Assembly (NCBI RefSeq): GCF_024105635.1 | Contig: NZ_WYDQ01000001.1 | Span: 3,410,501-3,474,500 of the forward strand | Source: Oceanicola sp. 502str15 | GTDB taxonomy: Bacteria; Pseudomonadota; Alphaproteobacteria; Rhodobacterales; Rhodobacteraceae | DNA length: 64,000 nucleotides | Direction of reading: 5' to 3' | Shown here: positions 1-9,404 of the stretch, one piece after another | Position numbering within the stretch: the first letter of the stretch is position 1 | How the letters are laid out: every line of letters starts with the position of its first letter | Notes under the pieces: model-generated | What the model saw: only the letters and a program-made list of their open reading frames with translations | Told to the model about the DNA's origin: nothing | Database searches by the model: none | Position numbers and translations under genes: made by a program

Positions 1-952
1 CCGTCATCTGGGCGATGCGGATGGCGATGGTGCCGGCGGCCGCGATGTCGCCCGCCGTGGCCGTGCCGCCGCGCCAGAGCAGAAGGGTGCCGCCGATCAG
101 CATGGCGGGCAGGAAGCCGGCCAGCAGCATGAGCACACCGCGGAACCCGGCGGCGAGGGTGCCGACGTGAATGACGGCCTCGCGGAACTTGCCCATGGCC
201 CCCAGAGCGGCGCGATCTTCGTGTTCGGCATGGGCGAAGAGCTTGACCGTCTTTATGTTGGTGATCGTGTCCACCACCTGGCCCGTCACCATCGCGCGTG
301 CCGAGGCGCGGGCCTTGGAGCGCACCCGGATGCGGGGCATGTACCAGCCGATGAGGGAGAGGTAGGCCACCAGCCAGACGGCGAGGGTGAGGGCGATGCG
401 CCAGTCGATCCCGATGAGCAGAAGCACCGCGCCGATGAGGGAGGCGAGGGCGAAGCAGACGGTGTTGGCCATCTCGGAGACGACATCGGTGATGGCCCGC
501 GCGGTCTGCATCTGCTTCTGGGCGATACGCCCGGCAAAGTCGTTGTCGAAGAACTGCACCGCCTGTCCCATGGTCCAGCGGTGCAGGCGCGAGAGCACCA
601 GCGGCATGACGTTGGGCTGGATCACCAGCGTGTTGGCCGCCGCGGAGGCCAGAAAGCAGGCCGGGCGGATCAGGACGAAGAAGGCGATGGTGCCGAGGAT
701 CAGCCAGAGGTGGGTGGAGAAGAAGGCATCGGGGCCGGAGGACAGGGCGGCGTCGATGATGTCGCCGAGCAGGAGCGCGGTGATGACCTCGAGCGTGCCG
801 GTGAGCACGAAGAGGAGGCCTGCGCCGACCAGTGGCACCTCGGCCCCGCGTACGGCCCAGCGCATGAAGGGCAGGAGCGTTGCGGGGGGCGGGCCCTCCG
901 CGGGGCGGAAGGCGTCGATCAGGTTGGGAATGCGGCGGGCGAGGCGTTGCAT
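1..952 (-). CDS. ABC transporter, fused permease/ATPase, N-terminal part (partial)
   Basis: The gene runs off the left edge. About 317 residues are visible, starting MQRLARRIPN. They form a typical ABC exporter transmembrane domain: a hydrophobic first helix at roughly residues 35-60, a second helix pair at about 75-100, and later helices rich in Leu, Val and Ile. The intracellular-loop region contains TGQVVDTITNIKTVKLF, the conserved coupling segment of type IV (MsbA-like) half-exporters. The ATP-binding domain lies outside the window, so the substrate cannot be judged. The protein probably acts as a homodimer in the inner membrane. It reads in the same direction as cca, whose start of translation lies about 1.2 kb upstream, and may be co-transcribed with it. 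The ATG at 952 is the first good start. Confidence 0.85.
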   Translation of the reverse strand, partial: MQRLARRIPNLIDAFRPAEGPPPATLLPFMRWAVRGAEVPLVGAGLLFVLTGTLEVITALLLGDIIDAALSSGPDAFFSTHLWLILGTIAFFVLIRPACFLASAAANTLVIQPNVMPLVLSRLHRWTMGQAVQFFDNDFAGRIAQKQMQTARAITDVVSEMANTVCFALASLIGAVLLLIGIDWRIALTLAVWLVAYLSLIGWYMPRIRVRSKARASARAMVTGQVVDTITNIKTVKLFAHAEHEDRAALGAMGKFREAVIHVGTLAAGFRGVLMLLAGFLPAMLIGGTLLLWRGGTATAGDIAAAGTIAIRIAQMT

Positions 953-1005
953 GGGTGGTCCTTCGGCGTCCGGGAGCAACTTAGCCCAACCGGCAGGGAA
1001 AGAAA

Positions 1006-2142
1006 CTAGGGGGCCAGCAACTCTTCCCGGCCGAGGGTGAAGCCGGAGGCGATCCAGCGGGACTCCAGCTCTTTCAGGCGGGCGCCGAGGGCTGGCCCGG
1101 AGAGTTGCGGCATGAGGTCTGCTGCGGCGACGGGGAAGGTTTGGGCGGCGCCGTGGCGTGCCTCCGAAGCGGCGTTTTCAGGTGGAACAGTCTCTGTTTG
1201 CGCGGCGCGGAGCCGGATTGCGGCCAGCGCATCGGCTTCGCCGTGGTGGTAGGCGAGAGCCGCAGGCGGGGCGAGGGAAGCGGCGGCTGTCAGCAGGGTT
1301 TCGACCCGGCGATCCTCGGCGCGGGAGAGGCGCAGCCCGTCGCGGCTGCCGCCCAGCGCGGCGAGGCGGGCGGTGGCATCGGGGCTGGGAGCGAAGTGGA
1401 TGAAGCGGGTGAGCGTGGGCGCATCGGCGCCGGGCAGGACGTGGTGCAGCACGCCGGAGGCGGCCATCGCGGCCACGGCGGGGGCCGGGCCCGGGGCGGC
1501 GAGGAGCTTGAGCAGCTCGGCGGTGATGCGCTCGGCGGAGACATGGGAGAGCCCGTCGGCCCCATCGGCGCAGGCGGCGAGGCCCTCGGCGTCGATCCCG
1601 TGGTCGGGATTGCCGTACCAGGCGGTGAAGCGGAAGAAGCGCAGGATGCGCAGGTAGTCTTCTGCGATCCGGGCGGAGGCGCTGCCGATGAAGCGCAGCC
1701 GACCCGCCTTGAGATCGGGGAGGCCATCGAGCGGATCGACCAGGGTGCCGCGCGCATCGCAATAGAGCGCATTCATGGTGAAGTCGCGGCGGGCGGCATC
1801 CTGGGCTACATCATCGGCGAAGGCGACGGTGGCGTGGCGGCCATCGGTGGCCACATCCTGCCGGAAGGTGGTGACTTCGATGGGCTCCTCACCGGCGAGC
1901 ACGGTGACGGTGCCGTGGTCGATGCCGGTGGGGATGGTGCGAAAACCGGCGTTTCCGGCAATGTCTGTGACGTTTTGCGGGAGGGCATCGGTGGCGAGGT
2001 CGAGGTCGGAGACCGGGGCGTCGAGCAGGGTGTTGCGGACGCAGCCGCCGACGAAGAGCGCCTGATGACCGGCCGCCTCGAGCGCCGCGCAGAGAGCCTG
2101 CGGGCCGGGGGCAGAGAGCCAGGGGGCGGTGAGGCGGGTCAT
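1006..2142 (-). CDS. cca: CCA tRNA nucleotidyltransferase
   Basis: This 378-residue protein should add or repair the 3' CCA end of tRNAs in the cytoplasm. The class II nucleotidyltransferase head is near the N-terminus: GGCVRNTLLD (the GG flexible loop and Arg) followed by DLDLAT, whose two Asp bind the catalytic metals. RRDFTMNALYCD follows about 80 residues later, and the GRLRFIG and EDYLRILRFFRF segments belong to the neck and RNA-binding region. No HD phosphohydrolase domain is evident, and the length fits the alphaproteobacterial form. Its ATG overlaps the stop of the upstream Nudix gene by 4 bp (ATGA), so the two are probably translationally coupled. This gene pair is common in Rhodobacteraceae. 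A poly(A) polymerase activity is the only real alternative. Confidence 0.93.
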   Translation of the reverse strand: MTRLTAPWLSAPGPQALCAALEAAGHQALFVGGCVRNTLLDAPVSDLDLATDALPQNVTDIAGNAGFRTIPTGIDHGTVTVLAGEEPIEVTTFRQDVATDGRHATVAFADDVAQDAARRDFTMNALYCDARGTLVDPLDGLPDLKAGRLRFIGSASARIAEDYLRILRFFRFTAWYGNPDHGIDAEGLAACADGADGLSHVSAERITAELLKLLAAPGPAPAVAAMAASGVLHHVLPGADAPTLTRFIHFAPSPDATARLAALGGSRDGLRLSRAEDRRVETLLTAAASLAPPAALAYHHGEADALAAIRLRAAQTETVPPENAASEARHGAAQTFPVAAADLMPQLSGPALGARLKELESRWIASGFTLGREELLAP

Positions 2143-2738
2143 TGCGGCATCCGGTCGGCCAGGGCGCGCAGCATCCGGGCGGTCGCGCCCCAGATGTAAT
2201 AGGGGCCGTAGGGCACGGTGAAATAGCGGCGATGGTAGCCCTGCCAGAAGCGGCTCTGCACCGAGTAGCGGGCAGGGTCGAGCACATGGGCGAGGGGCAC
2301 GGTGAAGACCTCCGTGACCTCACCGGCCTCGGGCACCGGGGTGAAGGCGGCGTCGATCACACCGATGACGGGGGTGATCGTGAAGCCGGTGACGGTTTCA
2401 TGCGAGGGCAGCGTGCCGAGCACCCGGGTTGCGGCCACCGGCAGGCCGATTTCCTCATCGGCCTCGCGGAGTGCGGCGGCGACGGCATCGGCATCGCCCG
2501 GATCGACCTTGCCGCCGGCAAAGGCGATCTGGCCGGGGTGGTGCTTGAGCCTGGAGCTGCGCTTGGTGAGGAACAGCAGCGGCTCGGGCCCGGCGAGCGA
2601 GATTGCCACCAGCACCCCGGCGGCGCGCGTCTTGACCTTGACCGCCGGGTGACTCGCGTTGAGGTCGTAGTCCGACGAGGGGCGGCCGGGGGCGGCGATG
2701 GCCGCGAGAAGCCGCGACTCGATATCAGTCATCGCCAT
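2139..2738 (-). CDS. CoA pyrophosphatase (Nudix family)
   Basis: A 199-residue Nudix hydrolase of the CoA-pyrophosphatase subgroup, which cleaves CoA or oxidised CoA to 3',5'-ADP and 4'-phosphopantetheine. The family signature before the Nudix box is present as LLFLTKRSSRLKHHPGQIAF, followed by AGGKVDPGD and the helix ALREADEEIGL with the metal-binding Glu residues. The usual FPGG is FAGG here, a mild change outside the metal ligands. It overlaps hslO upstream by 14 bp and cca downstream by 4 bp, so hslO, this gene and cca look like one operon. The family call is firm; the substrate is inferred from the family. Confidence 0.9.
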   Translation of the reverse strand: MAMTDIESRLLAAIAAPGRPSSDYDLNASHPAVKVKTRAAGVLVAISLAGPEPLLFLTKRSSRLKHHPGQIAFAGGKVDPGDADAVAAALREADEEIGLPVAATRVLGTLPSHETVTGFTITPVIGVIDAAFTPVPEAGEVTEVFTVPLAHVLDPARYSVQSRFWQGYHRRYFTVPYGPYYIWGATARMLRALADRMPQ

Positions 2739-3714
2739 CCTTGGCCTCGAATCCCAGCGTTGCCGGGTCGAGATCGTAATGCGCGCCGCAGAACTGGCAA
2801 TCTGCGGTGACCCGGCCCTCGTCGGTGGTCATGGTGGCGATGTCCTTTGCCGAGTAGATCGAGAGCGACTGGCGCACCCGCTCCTCGGAGCAGGTGCAGC
2901 CGAACTTGATGGCCTGCGGATCGAAGACGCGCGGGCGCTCTTCATGGAAGAGGCGGACCAGCAGGTCGGTCGGCTGGATGGTGGGGCCGACAAGCTCAAG
3001 CTCCTCGACGGTGTCGAGCAGGATGTTGGCGCGGTTCCAGTGCTCTTCGTTCTCGTCGTCCAGCATGTCGGTGGGCTGGAGCAGGCGGGGCTCTTCGCCC
3101 TCGACGGGTTTCAGCAGGGGCGAGGCCTCGGGCATGAGCTGAAGCATCATGCCGCCCGCTCGCCATGTGCCGGCGGTGCCATCGGCATCGAGCGAGCGGC
3201 CGTAGCGGAGGTGGAACCGGGTGGGAAGCTGCTCGGACTGGGCGAAATAGGTCTCTGCGCAGGCCGAAAGCGAGCCGCCGTCGATGGGGGTGATGCCCTG
3301 GTAGGGGGTGGTGCCCTCGCCCTGGTCGATCAGGATGGCGAAGTAGCCGGAGCCGATGAGATCGAAGGGCTTGTCGGTGAGGGGGCGCTCGTTGTCATAG
3401 CTGGCGTAGGCACGGATGCGGGCCGGGGCGCCCTCGCTCTCCGGCGCGTAGTAGTCGGTTGCGATGAGCCGGGCCGGGCCATCGCCGCGCAGTTGCAGCG
3501 AAAGCTTCCAGCGGAGCTTCATGGTGTGGCCGATCATGGCGGTCAGCAGGGCCATTTCGGCCACGAGCTGTTCGATCGGGTCGGGATAGTCGTGCTGGTC
3601 GAGAATCTCGTCGAGAACCCCGTCAAGCCGGGCCACCCGACCGCGGATGTCGGAGCGGTCGAGTTGAAAGGGCAGGACGGTGTCATCCCAGGCGATCTTT
3701 GCACCGAGGGTCAT
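2725..3714 (-). CDS. hslO: Hsp33 redox-regulated molecular chaperone
   Basis: A 329-residue Hsp33. The C-terminal zinc/redox switch is clear: CTCSEERV (Cys-X-Cys) and then CQFCGAHYDL (Cys-X2-Cys). In the known family these cysteines bind zinc when reduced and form disulfides on oxidative stress, turning on holdase activity in the cytoplasm. The N-terminal domain contains the conserved VAEMALLTAMIGHTMKLRWK segment. I chose the ATG at 3714 (MTLGAKIAWD) because AAGGAAAG lies just upstream. The open frame extends further, but the extra residues are low-complexity and overlap the divergent Nudix gene. It is the first gene of the hslO-Nudix-cca run. Confidence 0.93.
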   Translation of the reverse strand: MTLGAKIAWDDTVLPFQLDRSDIRGRVARLDGVLDEILDQHDYPDPIEQLVAEMALLTAMIGHTMKLRWKLSLQLRGDGPARLIATDYYAPESEGAPARIRAYASYDNERPLTDKPFDLIGSGYFAILIDQGEGTTPYQGITPIDGGSLSACAETYFAQSEQLPTRFHLRYGRSLDADGTAGTWRAGGMMLQLMPEASPLLKPVEGEEPRLLQPTDMLDDENEEHWNRANILLDTVEELELVGPTIQPTDLLVRLFHEERPRVFDPQAIKFGCTCSEERVRQSLSIYSAKDIATMTTDEGRVTADCQFCGAHYDLDPATLGFEAKDGDD

Positions 3715-3791
3715 TTGCTTTCCTTGACGGTAGAGGCGTGCTTTGTCGGTGCCATATAAGGGCGCAGGCGTGCAAGGCAAAGGGGCAGGAC

Positions 3792-4238
3792 GTGACGAGA
3801 CGATTTGGTGAGCCGGTCGAGGCGGGGCGGCGCTACGTGCGCAGGCCGGGAATTTACGCGCTGCTGCCGCGCGACGGGCGGTTGCTGGTGACCTATCAGG
3901 AAGAGCCGAAACCGGAGTTTCAGCTGCCCGGCGGCGGGATTGATCCGGGCGAGCAGCCGTTGGCGGCGCTGCACCGGGAAGTGCTGGAAGAGACTGGCTG
4001 GCGGATAGCGCCAATGCGGCGGCTGGGGGCGTTTCGGCGGTTCACCTACATGCCGGAGTATGACCTTTGGGCTGAGAAGCTGTGCACCGTGGTGCTGGCG
4101 CGCCCGGTGCGCCGCCTCGGGCCGCCGAGCGAACCGGGGCACTCGGACCTCTGGCTGGAGGCGGACGAGGCGCTCGGGCTTCTGGGCAACCAGGGCGATC
4201 TGCATTTTGCGGCGCGGTATCTTGCGGGGTTGATCTAG
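3792..4238 (+). CDS. Nudix hydrolase
   Basis: A 148-residue Nudix protein. The box reads GGGIDPGEQPLAALHREV followed by LEETGW, matching GX5EX7REUXEEXGU with all catalytic glutamates. Such proteins hydrolyse nucleoside diphosphates linked to another moiety; the substrate here is unknown. I start at the GTG at 3792 (VTRRFGEPV), which follows AGGGGCAGG at good spacing. The longer reading would run into the promoter of the divergent hslO gene. Its 3' end overlaps the convergent phosphatase gene by 4 bp. It differs from the CoA-type Nudix enzyme nearby and lacks that subgroup's signature. Confidence 0.85.
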   Translation: MTRRFGEPVEAGRRYVRRPGIYALLPRDGRLLVTYQEEPKPEFQLPGGGIDPGEQPLAALHREVLEETGWRIAPMRRLGAFRRFTYMPEYDLWAEKLCTVVLARPVRRLGPPSEPGHSDLWLEADEALGLLGNQGDLHFAARYLAGLI

Positions 4239-5515
4239 CCCAGCTGCTTTGGACCGTCGAACTCGAAGAGTACGGCGGAGACGTCATCCTCGAAGTCGCG
4301 GGCGCCGGTGAATTCCGAGAGATCCCATGTGAGGGCCTCCAGAAACCCCGGCCCGCGGGTCTGGGCATTGCGGCGCAGGAGCGCGGCCAGCCCGTCTTCG
4401 TCGAGCATGTTTCCCTCGGGGTCCATCGCCTCGGTGAGCCCGTCGGACATGAGAAACAGCCTGTCGCCCGGCGCGAGGTGCCCGGTGATCTGGTCGAACT
4501 CCGCCTCTTCGACCAGCCCGATCGGCATGCCGCCCTCACCGATGCATTCGATGGTGCCGGAAGCGCGGAGGATCATCGGATGGGGGTGGCCGGCCTGGAC
4601 GAGGGTGAAGGCGCCTGTGGTCAGGTCGAGGTCGGCGTAGGCGAGAGTGAAGTAGTGCTCCGTGTCCAGCTCGGTGAAGGTGAGCCGGTTGAGGGTGGTG
4701 GCGAGCTCTGCCGGGGGGATCGCGTCGTAGAGGCCGAGTGCATTTTCGGTCATGGCGACGTTCTGATCGGCGGAGGTGGGGGAGAGAAACCCGGCGAGGC
4801 GCGCGGTCATCAGGGCCGAGGAGACGCCGTGGCCCGACACGTCGATGGCAAAGAGGCCCACCCGGTCGGCGTTGATCGAGAAGAAGCCGACCAGATCGCC
4901 GCCGACGTGACCGGAGGGGCGCAGCAGGAGCGACACCTGCGACGGCCCGAAGCTGCGGAACCGCTCCTTGATGAGCGATTGCTGGAGTTTGCGGGCGCCC
5001 TGGAGGTCGCGGTCCAGCGAATCATAGAGGGTGGAGATCTGTGAGAGGGTCTCGCTGACCAGGCGGTTCTTTTCGACCAGCTCGGCATGGATGCCAAGGA
5101 TGCGCTCTCCGGCCGCGAGGCGGGCGCGCAGCTCGTCGGGGGAGATCGGCTTGGCGAGGTAGTCATCGGCCCCGGCATCGAGCCCGGCGGCGACCTCCTC
5201 GGTGCTGCTCTTGGAGGTGAGTAGGATGAAATAGCCGTAGCTCTCGCGCGGGATGGCGCGGAAGACCGAGCAGAACTCGATGCCGTTCATGCCGGGCATC
5301 ATCCAGTCCGACAGCACGAAATCGGGCGGGTCGGCCACGCAGATGTCGAGCGCCTCCTTGGCGCCGGCGGCTTCCTGCACGGCGTAGCCCCATCTGGTGA
5401 GCATGGCGCAGAGGATGCGGCGCTGCATCCGGCTGTCGTCGACAACCAGAACGCGCCGTGGGCTCACAGCTGCGCCGTGCGCCGAGGGCGCAGAATGAGG
5501 AAGGCCGTTTTGCAC
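4235..5515 (-). CDS. Response regulator with PP2C-type (SpoIIE-like) phosphatase output domain
   Basis: A two-domain signalling protein. The receiver domain has RRVLVVDDS, the phospho-accepting Asp in FVLSDWMMPGMNG, then LTSKS and the invariant Lys in LAKPIS. A coiled linker (about 40 residues, LVEKNRLVSETLSQIS) leads to a PP2C/SpoIIE phosphatase domain with GGDLVGFF, AIDVSGHGVSSALM, LMSDGLTEAMD and EDDVSAVLF, which carry the metal-binding Asp residues. Family members dephosphorylate anti-sigma antagonists or similar Ser/Thr partners; no partner-switch gene is adjacent. The start is uncertain. I use the GTG at 5515, preceded by AAAGAG; the frame is open to a TTG at 5617, and a GTG at 5467 sits right at the receiver domain. 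The divergent HPt gene suggests a shared phosphorelay. Confidence 0.85.
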   Translation of the reverse strand: MQNGLPHSAPSAHGAAVSPRRVLVVDDSRMQRRILCAMLTRWGYAVQEAAGAKEALDICVADPPDFVLSDWMMPGMNGIEFCSVFRAIPRESYGYFILLTSKSSTEEVAAGLDAGADDYLAKPISPDELRARLAAGERILGIHAELVEKNRLVSETLSQISTLYDSLDRDLQGARKLQQSLIKERFRSFGPSQVSLLLRPSGHVGGDLVGFFSINADRVGLFAIDVSGHGVSSALMTARLAGFLSPTSADQNVAMTENALGLYDAIPPAELATTLNRLTFTELDTEHYFTLAYADLDLTTGAFTLVQAGHPHPMILRASGTIECIGEGGMPIGLVEEAEFDQITGHLAPGDRLFLMSDGLTEAMDPEGNMLDEDGLAALLRRNAQTRGPGFLEALTWDLSEFTGARDFEDDVSAVLFEFDGPKQLG

Positions 5516-5663
5516 GGGGTGGATCGGCTCTTTGGTTACTGCGCGGTTGGTTTGGCAGGGAGCGGTTAAGGTTGGGTGAACCGCAGGATCTTCATGGCTT
5601 CGGTAATCCTTCTTCAACCTGCCGGCCCTAGCTTTGGGGCTGCCGAGACCAGAGGAGGGCGGA

Positions 5664-5981
5664 ATGATTGACTGGGGGCGCGTGGCAGAATTGCGGGAGG
5701 ATGTAGGCGCGGAGGTTTTTGGCGAGGTGAAGGAGATCTTTCTGGAAGAGGCCGAGCAGGTGCTTGCCCGGCTCGAGGACGGTGCATCGGGGAGTTGGGA
5801 GGAGGACTTTCACTGTCTGAAGAGCGCGGCGCTGAACATGGGCTTTGCCGAAGTGGCCCGGCTTTGCCAGGACGCCGAGATCAGGGCGCGGTCGGGCGAG
5901 GCCGGGCCGGCGGATGCCGCTGCCGTCACCGCCAGCTTTCGCGCGTCGATCGCGGCCTTCGAGCAGGGCCGCCCTGCCTGA
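5664..5981 (+). CDS. Histidine phosphotransfer (HPt) domain protein
   Basis: A 105-residue single-domain protein. The HPt core is HCLKSAALNMGF, with the phospho-accepting His about 45 residues in and the usual Lys and Gly positions, inside an all-helical, acidic sequence. HPt proteins shuttle phosphate between histidine kinases and response regulators in the cytoplasm. The ATG at 5664 follows GAGGAGGGCGG. It is divergent from the receiver-phosphatase gene at 4235-5515, which makes that protein its most likely partner; this is an inference from position. No histidine kinase is encoded nearby, so the phosphate donor is elsewhere in the genome. Confidence 0.82.
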   Translation: MIDWGRVAELREDVGAEVFGEVKEIFLEEAEQVLARLEDGASGSWEEDFHCLKSAALNMGFAEVARLCQDAEIRARSGEAGPADAAAVTASFRASIAAFEQGRPA

Positions 5982-6053
5982 GAGCCCCTTGGATTCGGCC
6001 CCGAAAGGGCATAGACCGCCGCCTTGAACGCAAGACGACGGAGCGCCCGGCAC

Positions 6054-7276
<1,223 letters not shown>

Positions 7277-7277
<1 letters not shown>

Positions 7278-7738
7278 TGGTGACGCTGAGGCGGGTCGAG
7301 CGGGACGATGTGAACCCGCTCATCCGTCTGGTGGTTGCGCCGGATCAGGACCATTGGGTCTCCAACAACGCGATCAGCCTGGCGCAGGCGGCCTATACGC
7401 CGGGCGCCTACCCCTTTGCCATTCTCGACGGCGAGCGCCACGTGGGGCTTGCCCTTATGCTGGATTGGCGAGAGGCCGACCGGCTGGAAGAGGGGGACGA
7501 CCCGGAGGGCGTTTTCCTGTGGCGGCTGATGATTGGTGCCGGTGAGCAGGGCAAGGGGTATGGCGCGGCGGCGCTGGGTTGGCTGACGGACTGGGCGCGG
7601 GCGCGTGGGGCGAAGCGGTTTGTGCTGAGCCACATGCACGAGAACCCGGCGGCGGCCTTCTACGAGAAGCTCGGTTTCGTGCCGACGGGTCGGGAACGCT
7701 ATGGCGGCGAAGATCTCGAGCGGGCGCTAGAGCTTTAA
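7277..7738 (+). CDS. GNAT family N-acetyltransferase
   Basis: A 153-residue acetyltransferase. The acetyl-CoA binding motif A appears as LMIGAGEQGKGYGAAAL, followed by a typical motif B, NPAAAFYEKLGFVPTG. The overall layout resembles the SpeG/diamine acetyltransferase subgroup, but the acceptor cannot be assigned from sequence. The start is an ATG overlapping the argG stop by one base; a GTG one codon upstream is possible. It overlaps the convergent ABC-F gene by 12 bp at the 3' end. Its role may or may not relate to arginine metabolism; adjacency to argG is the only hint. Confidence 0.85.
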
Positions 7739-9283
7739 CTCCCGCTCAAGGTCGAGGGCTTCGAGAAACGCCGCGTCGTGGCTGGCGACGAGGAGGGCGC
7801 CGGTGTAGCGGCGCAGGGCCTCCTCCAGCAGTTCGACGGTTTCGATATCCAGATGGTTGGTGGGCTCGTCGAGCAGCAGCAGCGCGGGCGGGGTGCCGCC
7901 GAGCGTTGCCGCCAGCGCGGCCCGAAGGCGCTCGCCGCCCGAGAGGCGGGCGACAGGGGTGTCGGCGGTCTTGCCGCGAAACCCGTAGCGGGCGAGCAGC
8001 GCGTGGGCGGCGTTGTCGGGCATGGCGGGGTGAAGGCGGCGGAGGTTGGCGATTAGGCTCTGTTCCGGCGCAAAATCGCCTGCGTGCTGATCAAGCGTGG
8101 CCTGCGAGGGGGTGACGGTGAGGGTGCCGCCGGCCGGCGGGATGCGGCCCCGGAGGACCGCGAGCAGGGTGCTCTTGCCCGCGCCGTTGGGGCCGGTGAG
8201 CGCCACGCGGTCCCCCGCAGCGAGCTGGGCGGAGAGTGGCCCGAGCGTGAAGCCCCCGCGGGTGAGGGTGAGATCCTGCATATCGAGGACGAGGTCACCG
8301 CCGCGCGAAGCGGCAGCCTCGATGCTGAGCGCGCGGGCCGGGGCGATGTGCGCCTCGGCGGCCCCGCGAGCGGCGGCGGCCTGCGCCTCCAGCCGCTCGG
8401 CACGGCGGCGGTCGGCGCCCTGTGTGCGCCCGGCGCGGTCGGCCATGGCATCGGTGAGCACCTTGGGCTGGGAGCCGGAGGCGCGGGCCTTCTTGCCTGC
8501 CTGCGCCCGCTGGGCGGCCCTTTCACGGGCGGCCTGAAGCTCGCGGGCGACGCGGGACTCGTCGCGTCGGGCCCTCTCGAACGCCTCTGTCTCACGGTTG
8601 CGGCGGGCCTCGCGCTCGGCCCGGTGGGCCTGCCAGCCGCCGCCGGTCACATGGGTGCCGCCGGGGGTGAGTTCGACGATCCTGTCCATGCGTTCCAGCA
8701 GCGCCCGGTCATGGCTGGCCACCACAACGCCGCCGGGCCAGGTGGCGATGATCTCGGACACGAGGGCGCGGCCCGCGGTGTCGAGATTGTTGGTGGGTTC
8801 GTCCATCAGCAGGATGTCGGGGGACTCCAGCAGCAGCCGGGCGAGGCCGAGGCGGGTGCGCTGGCCGCCCGAGAGGCTGGCGAGCGGGCGCGACAGGCTG
8901 AGGCCGGGGAGGCCGGCGCGGGCGAGCGCCTCGTCGATCCTTGCAGGAAGCTGCCAGTCGGCAAGGTCGAGGTCATCCGGCGCGGGCGCGCCGCGCTCGA
9001 TCCGGGCGAGACGGGCGAGCGACTGGGACTGGCCGAGCGCGTCGGCGCAGGGCAGCGACAGGTCGGGCCATGACTGGCGCAGCAGCCCGGCGGTGGCTTG
9101 CCTGTCGATCTGCCCGGCGGCAGGGGTGCCGGAGGCGAGCAGGCTCAGCAGCGTGGATTTGCCCGCGCCGTTCGGCCCGACGAGGCCGGTGCGCTCGGGG
9201 CCGAAGGTGAGGGTGAGTGGCGGGGTGAGGGCGGTGCCGTCAGGTGCGGTGAGCGGAACGGCGGAGAGGGAGAGAGCAGGCAT
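7727..9283 (-). CDS. ABC-F family ATPase (ribosome-associated type)
   Basis: A 518-residue protein with two ABC ATPase domains and no membrane segments. Each half has a Walker A (GPNGAGKSTLL), a signature (LSGGQRTRLGLA and LSGGERLRAALA) and a Walker B (LLMDEPTNNLD and LLLDEPTNHLD). Between them is a charged Arg/Ala-rich linker, at about residues 220-290, that fits the P-site tRNA interaction motif of ABC-F proteins. Known family members bind the ribosome E-site and relieve stalling or confer antibiotic protection; which applies here is unknown. The ATG at 9283 has GAGGT upstream, but this ribosome-binding site is the 3' arm of an inverted repeat, and a short leader ORF precedes and overlaps the gene (see those entries). 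Confidence 0.88.
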   Translation of the reverse strand: MPALSLSAVPLTAPDGTALTPPLTLTFGPERTGLVGPNGAGKSTLLSLLASGTPAAGQIDRQATAGLLRQSWPDLSLPCADALGQSQSLARLARIERGAPAPDDLDLADWQLPARIDEALARAGLPGLSLSRPLASLSGGQRTRLGLARLLLESPDILLMDEPTNNLDTAGRALVSEIIATWPGGVVVASHDRALLERMDRIVELTPGGTHVTGGGWQAHRAEREARRNRETEAFERARRDESRVARELQAARERAAQRAQAGKKARASGSQPKVLTDAMADRAGRTQGADRRRAERLEAQAAAARGAAEAHIAPARALSIEAAASRGGDLVLDMQDLTLTRGGFTLGPLSAQLAAGDRVALTGPNGAGKSTLLAVLRGRIPPAGGTLTVTPSQATLDQHAGDFAPEQSLIANLRRLHPAMPDNAAHALLARYGFRGKTADTPVARLSGGERLRAALAATLGGTPPALLLLDEPTNHLDIETVELLEEALRRYTGALLVASHDAAFLEALDLERELKL

Positions 9284-9338
9284 GAGAGACCTCGGTGCGA
9301 AGCGCGGGATGGGCGATTGCGGTGAGGTTCTTGGTCAT
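9240..9338 (-). CDS. Putative 32-residue leader peptide upstream of the ABC-F gene
   Basis: A small ORF starts MTKNLTAIAH and ends in RRSAHRT. It is preceded by AAGGGAG at ideal spacing, a better ribosome-binding site than that of the ABC-F gene. It starts 55 bases before the ABC-F ATG, runs in a different frame and ends 44 bases inside the ABC-F gene. No family is recognised. The arrangement resembles regulatory leader peptides of inducible ABC-F and erm genes, in which ribosome stalling frees a hidden downstream start. Whether the peptide is made is not known. Confidence 0.5.
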   Translation of the reverse strand: MTKNLTAIAHPALRTEVSHACSLPLRRSAHRT

Positions 9339-9351
9339 GTCGAGGTCTCCC
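9284..9351 (-). promoter_or_regulatory. Attenuator-like inverted repeat hiding the ABC-F ribosome-binding site
   Basis: In the transcript the 5' arm GGGAGACCUCG (9351-9341) overlaps the leader ORF's ribosome-binding site. The 3' arm CGAGGUCUCUC (9294-9284) contains the ABC-F ribosome-binding site and ends right at its AUG. The arms pair over 11 bp with one G-U wobble, enclosing a 46-base loop that holds the leader start codon. This is seen directly in the sequence; the regulatory role is inferred. Confidence 0.55.
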
Positions 9352-9404
9352 TTGGATGGGGGAGAGGTAGGGGTTTGGGCGGTTTGGGTCAAGGTTTGCG
9401 CCTG

